64,000 nucleotides of DNA from Herbaspirillum frisingense GSF30 (GTDB lineage Bacteria; Pseudomonadota; Gammaproteobacteria; Burkholderiales; Burkholderiaceae_D), in contig NZ_AEEC02000009.1 in assembly GCF_000300975.2 (NCBI RefSeq), positions 1-64,000 of the forward strand, in the 5' to 3' direction. This document shows, piece after piece, positions 57,168-64,000 of this stretch. The first letter of the stretch is position 1, and each line of letters begins with the position of its first letter. The notes beneath the pieces are model-generated. The model did not search any database, was not told the origin of the DNA, and saw nothing but the letters and a program-made list of their open reading frames with translations. The translations under genes were made by a program, and so were the position numbers.

Positions 57168-57924
57168 AGAAATACAAAGTACTATCGTCATCACCGGCGC
57201 CACCAGCGCCATCGGCGCTGCTCTGGCGGTGGCCTATGCGCGACCGGGCGTGCAGCTGGTACTACACGGGCGAAATGCGCTGCGCCTGGAGGAGGTTGCA
57301 GAGGGCGCCCGCGCACTGGGCGCGCAAGTCGAGTTGCTCAGCTTCGACCTGCGCGATTTCGCCACGCTGCGTGATGCGCTGTCGCGGTTGCCGGTCATCG
57401 ACCTGCTGATCCTCAATGCCGGGATCAACACCAGCACGGGTCCCGACGGTCAGGCCGAGCCCTGGGACGAAGTCGAGGCCCTGCTGGATGTGAACCTGAA
57501 GTCCGCCATGGTCGCCGTACATGCCGTCTATCCGGCCATGCGTGCGCGCGGTCGCGGCCAGATCGCCCTGATCAGTTCGCTGGCAGCTTACTTCGGCTTG
57601 CCGGTGACACCCGCCTACAGCGCCAGCAAGGCTGGGCTGAAAGCCTATGGTGAGGCACTGCGCGGCTGGCTCATGCCCTATGGCATCAAGGTCAGCGTGG
57701 TCATGCCCGGCTATGTCAAGTCCGCCATGTGCGACGACATGCCCGGTCCCAAGCCTTTCCTGTGGACGCCGCAGCGGGCGGCGGCCGCCATCAGGAGCGG
57801 TCTGCAGGCCAACCGGGCACGCATCAGCTTCCCGTTCCCTCTCAACCTGGGTACCTGGTTCCTGGCGGTGCTGCCGGCCGGACTGTCGACCCGAATCGTT
57901 CGCTGGATGGGCTATGGACATTAA
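57154..57924 (+). CDS. SDR-family ketoreductase of the capsule locus (RkpH-like)
   Basis: Classical SDR of 256 aa with the full catalytic set: cofactor motif ITGATSAIGAALA, LILNAGIN, Ser in LISSLAAYFG and YSASK. A C-terminal hydrophobic stretch (WFLAVLPAGLSTRIV) may hold it at the membrane, as in 3-ketosphinganine reductases and RkpH. GTG 57154 has AAGGTTGAG upstream; ATG 57160 is an alternative. It overlaps the genes on both sides. In the proposed pathway it reduces the keto group left by the oxoamine synthase; that role is inferred. Confidence 0.9.
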   Translation: MIMAEEIQSTIVITGATSAIGAALAVAYARPGVQLVLHGRNALRLEEVAEGARALGAQVELLSFDLRDFATLRDALSRLPVIDLLILNAGINTSTGPDGQAEPWDEVEALLDVNLKSAMVAVHAVYPAMRARGRGQIALISSLAAYFGLPVTPAYSASKAGLKAYGEALRGWLMPYGIKVSVVMPGYVKSAMCDDMPGPKPFLWTPQRAAAAIRSGLQANRARISFPFPLNLGTWFLAVLPAGLSTRIVRWMGYGH

Positions 57925-59455
57925 TGTGACTCTTGTCGTCGCACTGAGTGCCTGGGTGGCAGGACTGCTGCTGTCGGTATGCATCGAAGCCCTGATGACG
58001 CCACGTCCTTCGCTGCACCGCCCGTGGGGCGCCTGGGCGCTGCACGTGGCGCTCTGGACACTGACGTTCGATGCTTTCCTGCTGGTGTTGGGCCGGCCCT
58101 GGTTTTCGATGGCCATCGTGTCGGCGGTCATGCTGACCTTCATCCTGGTCAACAATGCCAAGCAAAAGGCCTTGCGCGAGCCCTTCGTGTTCCAGGATTA
58201 CGAATACTTCACCGATGCGATCCGGCATCCGCGTCTGTACATTCCCTTCCTCGGTTGGCTCAAGTTCATCGGTGCGGTGGCTGGATTCGTGCTGGCCGTC
58301 GCCATCGGCCTGCTGGGAGAGTCACTGCCGGAAATGCGCCTGGCGGTGCGGGGGCAGGGCGGTGCCATGCTGGTGTTGTTGGTCATCGGGCTGCTGTTGC
58401 TGCGGGCGGGTCTGCGCCAGGCGCTGCCCATCAGTCTTGATCCGACGCTGGATCTGCCGCGACTGGGCTTCTGGGCAAGCTTCATCCGCTATGGGCAGGA
58501 GGAAAGCCAGTTCCCCCGCGCTGCTTCGCCGTTCGCCACGCTCCCGCCTGCGACCACGCAGACGGCGCAATTGCCGCATCTGGTGACGATCCAGAGCGAG
58601 TCGTTTTTCGACGCCCGTGCGCTGTATCCAGGTGTGAAGAAGGACGTGCTGCATCACTTCGACCAGCTCAAGCGCGACGCGCTCGTGCGCGGCACCATGA
58701 AGGTGCCGGCCTGGGGGGCCAATACGGTACGCACTGAGTTCGCCTTCTTGTCGGGGATATCCAATCGTTCACTGGGCGTACATCGCTTCAACCCCTACCG
58801 CGCTGTAGCTGCTGGCTGGAAGCCTGGTTCCGTGGCGCTTCATCTCAAGCGCCAGGGTTACCGCACCGTCTGCATCCATCCTTATCCCAAGAGTTTCTAT
58901 CGGCGCGATCGGGTATTTCCACGGCTAGGCTTTGACGAATTCATCGATATCGAGCAGTTCGACGAGCATTCGCGCTTCGGCCCCTACACCAGTGACGATG
59001 CCGTGGCTGACAAGATTGAATCGATTCTCAAGTTTGCCACCGGACCGGTATTCATTTTCGTGGTCACCATGGAAAACCATGGCCCGCTGCACCTGGAATC
59101 GATCAGCCAGTCGGATATTGATGATCTGTACACCGAGCCGCCGCCGTCGGGTTGTGACGATCTGACCGTCTATCTGCGTCACCTGCGCAATGCGGACCGT
59201 ATGCTGGCCAGGTTGCGGGCTTTCCTGGAGCGCCAGAAATTCCCGGCCAGGCTGTGCTGGTATGGCGATCACGTCCCTATCATGCCGGAGGTCTACCAGC
59301 ATTTCGGCGCACCCGACGGCACTGTGGAATACATCCTCTGGAGCAATGTCGAGGCTGGTCGTGGCGAGGTCCGGAATACCCGCGTGGAGGAGGTGTCCCG
59401 AATCATGGTCACCGAGCAGTCGCATGAGACTGGGCAGGCCAGATACGGCACCTGA
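57914..59455 (+). CDS. LtaS-like membrane sulfatase-fold enzyme
   Basis: A 513-aa protein with about five N-terminal transmembrane segments (to about residue 175) and an alkaline-phosphatase-fold domain of the lipoteichoic acid synthase family. Metal and nucleophile motifs: VTIQSESFFDA with the acidic ligand, nucleophile Thr271 in GANTVRTEF, MENHGPLH and WYGDHVPIM with the Asp-His pair. Such enzymes move phosphoglycerol or phosphoethanolamine from phospholipids onto envelope sugars outside the membrane. ATG 57914 overlaps the SDR by 11 bp. Exact group transferred is unknown. Confidence 0.88.
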   Translation: MDINVTLVVALSAWVAGLLLSVCIEALMTPRPSLHRPWGAWALHVALWTLTFDAFLLVLGRPWFSMAIVSAVMLTFILVNNAKQKALREPFVFQDYEYFTDAIRHPRLYIPFLGWLKFIGAVAGFVLAVAIGLLGESLPEMRLAVRGQGGAMLVLLVIGLLLLRAGLRQALPISLDPTLDLPRLGFWASFIRYGQEESQFPRAASPFATLPPATTQTAQLPHLVTIQSESFFDARALYPGVKKDVLHHFDQLKRDALVRGTMKVPAWGANTVRTEFAFLSGISNRSLGVHRFNPYRAVAAGWKPGSVALHLKRQGYRTVCIHPYPKSFYRRDRVFPRLGFDEFIDIEQFDEHSRFGPYTSDDAVADKIESILKFATGPVFIFVVTMENHGPLHLESISQSDIDDLYTEPPPSGCDDLTVYLRHLRNADRMLARLRAFLERQKFPARLCWYGDHVPIMPEVYQHFGAPDGTVEYILWSNVEAGRGEVRNTRVEEVSRIMVTEQSHETGQARYGT

Positions 59456-59524
59456 GTAGCACGCTGTCCAGATCACCATACCTATTTTTCCATCCCAAGC
59501 GCCTAGTCCAGGGGAATCGCGCCC

Positions 59525-61435
59525 ATGCATAACGAGATCGATAACAGTCGGACCCTCCCGCCAGCCGAGCTGCTGGAGGTGAATCAGGAGCTGCAGCAGG
59601 AGAACCAGCTGTTGCTCAGGCAGTCCGTGGTGTTGCAGGAGGGGCTGGAACGTCTGCAGGCGTTGCCGCCGGCAGCCACAGTTCGGATTGATCTGATCGA
59701 CGACCACGTTGTGCAGGCGCACGCCGACAATCTCGCCAACGCGGCCTTGATCGCCGCATGGAAACGTAACCTGGCCGCCGAGCGTCGCTATGCGGCCGCC
59801 AACGGTCGGCTGTCATGGTGGCGGCGCCTGTGGCAGCACATGCCTGGTGCCGACCGGTTGGGTGGCAAGAGCTTTGCCAAGGTCATCGCCGCTTATGCCA
59901 GTGGCGGGGCACGTGCCGTTGACGTCCTGTTCGACCAGTGCATGACACCGCCGGAACTGCGGGCCAAGGCGCTCACCGTCCTCGCGCGCAGCCTGCAGAA
60001 GGAAGACGCGCAGGCGGCTGCCGACCTTGCGCGCAAGGCCTACGATCTTGAGCCGCGGCCGTTCCGTCTCAAATGGCTGGCACTGCGCCAGTACGAGGCA
60101 GGTGTGATGGAGCAGGCCCAGGCCAACCTGGATTGCTTGCCGGAGGATGTGCCGTTCAGCGAGTCGGAACTGCGCCAGGTGGAAAAGCTGCGCCAGCAGA
60201 CGCAACGGTTCTGGCACGGCAAGGCCATGCAATTGACCAATTTCAGCGAACGCCAGGCCGCGCTCAGGAAGCAGGCCGGCGAGGCGTTGGAGAAGACTTC
60301 CGAGCTGCAGCAGCGGGTGGCGACGCTGGAGGCGCGCAAAACCACGTTGGAGCAGGAGCAGGCCTGGCTGCGCAGTGAGTACCGGCGGGCGCAACAGGAG
60401 AATGCTGCCTTGCAGGTCGAGCAAGGCAGGCTGCAAGAGGAACGCGCCGCCGTGGTAGGCGAAAGGGACAGGCTCGCCGAGCAGCTGCGGGTGCTCCAGC
60501 AGCAGGTGGCGACCGCTCTGGGACACAACCAGGCCCTGACTGCGCAGATGCAGACACTGCTGTCGCAACAGGACCAGTTGCAGAAATTCGGTTCGTCCGT
60601 GCAGGAAATCCAGCATGCCAACGCCGCTGCCGGCAGTCTCATGGCGGACGCCTTCAGGAAGCAGTCCGAAGAACTGCTGAAGGTCCGGCGTCATCTGGAC
60701 AATGTGGTAAAGAACGAAGCGCTCAATGTGACCCGACAGGTTCAGGCTTTCCTGGGTGTACAGAGCTACTTCGCCTCCGGCGAGTTACCTATGCTCAACA
60801 GTGAACATCATTCCTGGGCCATCGATATGGACCTGGCCCATTACCTGGTCGAGCTGATCGAATGCAATGCCTACGATCTGGTGATCGAGTTTGGCTCGGG
60901 CATTTCCACGACGGTGGTAGCCAAGGCGCTGCAACTGATCCAGGCCCGTGCGCCCCAACACGCGCCGGCCAGGTTTGTCTCCTTCGATCATCTGGAACCC
61001 TATTTCCAGAAAACCGTGGGCCATTTACGCCAGCTGGGACTGGAACATCATGCCCAGGTCTGCCTGGCGCCCCTGTCCGATTGGCAATCCCGCGATGGCA
61101 AGCACTATCCGTTCTATGCCTGTGAGGAGGTCTTGTCCGCACTGGCACGCGAGACACCCGCGACAGCCCGCATCCTGGTCATCGTCGATGGGCCGCCAGC
61201 CGCAACCGGCCAGCACGCCCGCTATCCGGCGCTGCCATTGATATTGGCCCATTTTGCCGAGCGCGCCATCGATGTCCTGATGGACGACTACGTGCGTGCC
61301 GACGAAAAGGAGGTAGCGCAGATGTGGCTGGCCGATATCGGTGCCAGCGGTCAGCGTGCGCAAATGATCGAAAAGAAATTGCACAAGGATGCCTGCCTCA
61401 TCGAGATCCGGCCGACGCTCATCGCGGCCCATTGA
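59525..61435 (+). CDS. Large coiled-coil protein with C-terminal Rossmann (SAM-transferase-like) domain
   Basis: A 636-aa cytosolic protein. N-terminal coiled coil (about 15-50), a helical region with a TPR-like pair (about 120-215), a long coiled coil (about 235-410, KTSELQQRVATLEARKTTLE and similar heptads) and a C-terminal class I methyltransferase-like fold (about 425-630; VIEFGSGISTTVVAKAL, RFVSFDHLEPY, ILVIVDGPPA). The last motif is seen in capsule-locus methyltransferase-like proteins. It may scaffold or measure chain length, by analogy with coiled-coil tailoring enzymes such as WbdD; that is inference. A 69-bp gap separates it from the LtaS-like gene. Confidence 0.75.
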   Translation: MHNEIDNSRTLPPAELLEVNQELQQENQLLLRQSVVLQEGLERLQALPPAATVRIDLIDDHVVQAHADNLANAALIAAWKRNLAAERRYAAANGRLSWWRRLWQHMPGADRLGGKSFAKVIAAYASGGARAVDVLFDQCMTPPELRAKALTVLARSLQKEDAQAAADLARKAYDLEPRPFRLKWLALRQYEAGVMEQAQANLDCLPEDVPFSESELRQVEKLRQQTQRFWHGKAMQLTNFSERQAALRKQAGEALEKTSELQQRVATLEARKTTLEQEQAWLRSEYRRAQQENAALQVEQGRLQEERAAVVGERDRLAEQLRVLQQQVATALGHNQALTAQMQTLLSQQDQLQKFGSSVQEIQHANAAAGSLMADAFRKQSEELLKVRRHLDNVVKNEALNVTRQVQAFLGVQSYFASGELPMLNSEHHSWAIDMDLAHYLVELIECNAYDLVIEFGSGISTTVVAKALQLIQARAPQHAPARFVSFDHLEPYFQKTVGHLRQLGLEHHAQVCLAPLSDWQSRDGKHYPFYACEEVLSALARETPATARILVIVDGPPAATGQHARYPALPLILAHFAERAIDVLMDDYVRADEKEVAQMWLADIGASGQRAQMIEKKLHKDACLIEIRPTLIAAH

Positions 61436-61457
61436 GGCGATACAGCAAGGAAAGAGT

Positions 61458-64000
61458 ATGAAAACCGACAAGGACGTGGAATTGCAAACGCCGTCGCTGA
61501 CCCGCAAGGCAATGGAAGAATTCGAGCGGGGTGACTTTGGTGCGGCATTGTTCAGCTATCAGGCCCTGGGCGAGAAACTGGGAGCGCAGTACGTTGCGGC
61601 CAATCTCGCCCTGTGTCGCCGCAGGCTTCTCAATTCTCCGCGGCACAAGGCGCTGGCGACGATTGCTCCCGGCAAGCTGCGCGTGGCGGCGGTGATGGAT
61701 GAATTTACCTTCCACTCCTACGATCCCGAATGTACGCTGCTGCAACTGGATCCGGACTGCTATCTGGAGCAGCTGGAGCAATTCCAGCCGGACCTGCTGT
61801 TCATCGAATCGGCCTGGCAGGGTTTCGAACAGAAATGGAAACTCAAGATCAGCACCAATGGTCCGGAGATCAATGCCTGCATCGACTGGTGCCGCAGACA
61901 GGGTATTCCGTCGATGTTCTGGAACAAGGAAGATCCGGTGCACTTCGGCACGTTCATCGACATGGCCAGGCAGGTTGATTATGTCTTTACCACCGACATC
62001 GACTGTATCCCCCGCTACAAGGCGCTGCTGGAACACGATCGGGTCTTCCTGCTGTGTTTTGCGGCCCAGCCCAAGGTGCACAACCCGCTCGAGATCTACG
62101 AGCGCAAGGATGCCTTCAACTTTGCCGGTTCCTACTATCTGCGCTACCCGGAACGTCAGCGTGACTTCTCTTCGCTGATCGACACGGTCAAGGATTTTCG
62201 GCCGGTCGAGATCTATGATCGCAACTTCGACAAGCCGCATCCCAATTACACCTTCCCGGATCAGTACAAACCGATGATTCTGGGCAAGCTGCCGTTTTCG
62301 GAGATCGATCGCGCCTACAAGGGCTATCGCTACGGCATCAACATGAACACCATCAAACAGTCGCAGTCGATGTTTGCGCGCCGGGTGTTTGAATTGCTGG
62401 CCTCCAATACGGTCGTGGTCAGCAATTTCTCGCGTGGTGTGCGCTTGCTCTTCGGTGAACTGGTCGTGTGCTCGGATAGCCCCAAGGAGCTCCAGGCGCG
62501 CGTGCGACAGATCGTGACCAGTGATGTCAATTACCGCAAGTTCCGGCTACTGGGCCTGCGCAAGGTCATGTCCGAGCACACCTATGCCCACCGCATGTCC
62601 GCCATCTGCGCCAGCATCGCCAGGACCGATCCAGCTTCGCCATCGGCACCGGTGGTCCTGCTGGCCAGGGTGCGCAACGAGGGCGAGGTACAGTGTGTGG
62701 TGGCGGCATTCTCACGCCAGACCTATGTCAACAGGACGCTGCTGCTCATCGGCGAACCCGTGCCGGTCACAGAGGCGCAGGGGCTGGTGGTCTGGGTGGA
62801 CGAAGCACGTTGTCGGGAGCGCATCGAGGCGCTGGCTGCCGGGACCCTGCTGGGCGTGCTTTGCCCAGAGGACTATTACGGTCCCAACTACCTGACCGAT
62901 CTGGCCCTGGCCACCCACTACAGCCATGCCGATGCCTGGGGCAAGGCGCTCAGATATCGCGCCGCTGCAGGCAGCCTGGCGCTGGAGGGGGGCGACGTCG
63001 CCTACCGCAGCGTCGGGATGCTGGCTGCGCGCCGTGCGCTGTTCAGGTCTGCGGCGATGACACCGGCCGTGCTGGAGCAACTGCTGGCCGCACCGGAAGA
63101 GGCCACCCTGGCACTGGAAAAGATGGTGGCCATCGATGAATTCAACTATATCGAAGGGGGCGGTCTGCTATCCCCCGCGCAGCAGCATGAGGTCGACGAT
63201 CTCCAACTGGTCGACCAGGGCATCGATTTTCCGCGCACGATGAAGGCGGTCACGGCCCGTCTTTCGCCATCCTCCTACCGTCAGGACGAAGATACCAGCG
63301 GCCTGCCTTGCCTGGAGGCCGGGAAGTTATCGCAACTGCTGGTCCCGAAGAAACTTATCCAGATCAAGCTGGCAGGGGGCAAGCTGCTGATCCATTCCCG
63401 GTTGGGGATGGGCAGCCATGAATATCTCTACGCTGGCAAGACTTTTTCCCGGGAGGAACTCAATCTGGTCCTGAACAGCCAGTTCAGGCTCTGCGCCTCC
63501 GGCGAACTGGATGTGCGTACCATCTTCGAGTTCCAGGACAAGGATGGCAAGAAGCTCTCGCACCAGATCAACAAGGTCGGTGACAAGCATTCGTTGGCCA
63601 TTCCCTCCGAGTGCGAGAAAGTCCGCTTTGGGCTGCGCATCGAAGGCGAGGGCGAGTTCCGTATCGACAAACTGGTGCTGGGCAGCCATTCCGAACGTCC
63701 GGCCAGCTTCGTCTGCCGTTCGCCGCTGCTGGTGTTGAGCAAGCAATATCCCGCCTACGATGATCTGTATCGGTATGGCTTCCTGCATACGCGCATTCGT
63801 GCCTACCGTGCTGCCGGCGTACTGACCGAGGTCTTCCGTATCAGTCCACAGCCGCCCGGTTACCGCGAGTTCGAAGGCGTGGATGTGGCCACCGGAGATG
63901 CCGAACTGCTGGACGCCACCCTGGCCACCGGCCAGGTGAAACACGTGTTGGTGCATATGCTGGACCGGCAGATGTGGCAAGTGCTGCAAAAGTATATCGA
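61458..64000 (+). CDS. Multidomain glycosyltransferase, 3' end beyond the window
   Basis: An open frame of at least 847 codons from ATG 61458 (AAGGAAAGAG upstream) to the window end. Four parts are visible: a CgeB-like GT-B domain (about 70-400; FIESAWQG, MFWNKEDPVHF, FTTDIDCIPRYKA, FAGSYYLRYP, FARRVFELLAS); a GT2-like domain (about 400-575; LLARVRNEGEVQCVVAAF, LLGVLCPEDYYG); a beta-rich module (about 630-740) that resembles a carbohydrate-binding sandwich; and the start of a GT4-type domain (about 750 on; LVLSKQYPAYDDLYRYGF, HTRIRAYRAAGV). A fusion of this kind suggests it adds more than one residue of the repeat unit. The first domain is paralogous to the protein at 54587. Confidence 0.85.
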   Translation, partial: MKTDKDVELQTPSLTRKAMEEFERGDFGAALFSYQALGEKLGAQYVAANLALCRRRLLNSPRHKALATIAPGKLRVAAVMDEFTFHSYDPECTLLQLDPDCYLEQLEQFQPDLLFIESAWQGFEQKWKLKISTNGPEINACIDWCRRQGIPSMFWNKEDPVHFGTFIDMARQVDYVFTTDIDCIPRYKALLEHDRVFLLCFAAQPKVHNPLEIYERKDAFNFAGSYYLRYPERQRDFSSLIDTVKDFRPVEIYDRNFDKPHPNYTFPDQYKPMILGKLPFSEIDRAYKGYRYGINMNTIKQSQSMFARRVFELLASNTVVVSNFSRGVRLLFGELVVCSDSPKELQARVRQIVTSDVNYRKFRLLGLRKVMSEHTYAHRMSAICASIARTDPASPSAPVVLLARVRNEGEVQCVVAAFSRQTYVNRTLLLIGEPVPVTEAQGLVVWVDEARCRERIEALAAGTLLGVLCPEDYYGPNYLTDLALATHYSHADAWGKALRYRAAAGSLALEGGDVAYRSVGMLAARRALFRSAAMTPAVLEQLLAAPEEATLALEKMVAIDEFNYIEGGGLLSPAQQHEVDDLQLVDQGIDFPRTMKAVTARLSPSSYRQDEDTSGLPCLEAGKLSQLLVPKKLIQIKLAGGKLLIHSRLGMGSHEYLYAGKTFSREELNLVLNSQFRLCASGELDVRTIFEFQDKDGKKLSHQINKVGDKHSLAIPSECEKVRFGLRIEGEGEFRIDKLVLGSHSERPASFVCRSPLLVLSKQYPAYDDLYRYGFLHTRIRAYRAAGVLTEVFRISPQPPGYREFEGVDVATGDAELLDATLATGQVKHVLVHMLDRQMWQVLQKYI

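Overview
The window is a high-GC chromosomal segment from a betaproteobacterium. Gene content and order (surA-pdxA-rsmA; miaB-phoH-ybeY-corC-lnt followed by glyQ-glyS-gmhB-plsC-ygjP) and codon use fit Oxalobacteraceae, most likely a Herbaspirillum-like organism; this is an inference, because no rRNA is present. I see no tRNA, rRNA, insertion sequence, prophage or CRISPR array.

Region 1 (1-8.1 kb, plus strand): the 3' part of surA, then pdxA, rsmA, a small Tyr/Pro-rich secreted protein, gloA, a ClC chloride transporter and a TonB-dependent receptor carrying the CxxxM and HxM copper ligands of OprC. Region 2 (8.1-22.7 kb, minus strand): the conserved miaB-phoH-ybeY / corC-lnt-glyQ-glyS-gmhB-plsC-ygjP block, interrupted between ybeY and corC by a chemoreceptor gene flanked by its own terminators; a LysR regulator lies upstream. 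Region 3 (22.8-37.3 kb) is accessory: a cysteine hydrolase, an RTX protein related to lipases but without a nucleophile elbow, a sugar-uptake module (kinase, binding protein, fused ATPase, permease, AGE-family epimerase/isomerase) preceded by a 14-bp tandem repeat, a diguanylate cyclase/periplasmic binding protein pair, and an old yellow enzyme-SDR-VOC operon divergent from a LysR gene with a perfect dyad between them.

Region 4 (37.3-64 kb, plus strand) is a large capsule-type locus that runs off the end of the window. It starts behind about 600 bp of AT-rich DNA with a 2538-aa highly reducing type I polyketide synthase (KS-AT-DH-degenerate MT-ER-KR-ACP, no thioesterase). An alpha-oxoamine synthase is translationally coupled to it. 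Next come an ABC-dependent capsule exporter (Wza/BexD-like lipoprotein, KpsM, KpsT, KpsE), UDP-ManNAcA synthesis (wecB, wecC), several glycosyltransferases, an SDR ketoreductase, an LtaS-like membrane phosphotransferase/sulfatase-fold enzyme, a coiled-coil protein with a Rossmann C-terminus and a multidomain glycosyltransferase.

Main hypothesis: the PKS, oxoamine synthase and SDR together build a sphingoid-like amino-alcohol lipid, using the same logic as fungal fumonisin assembly (PKS without thioesterase, oxoamine synthase release, ketoreductase). That lipid would serve as the anchor or primer of the exported polysaccharide. Related gene sets are known genetically as rkpA/rkpG/rkpH in Sinorhizobium and wcbR/wcbT in Burkholderia capsule loci, but the lipid chemistry is inferred here, not shown by the sequence.
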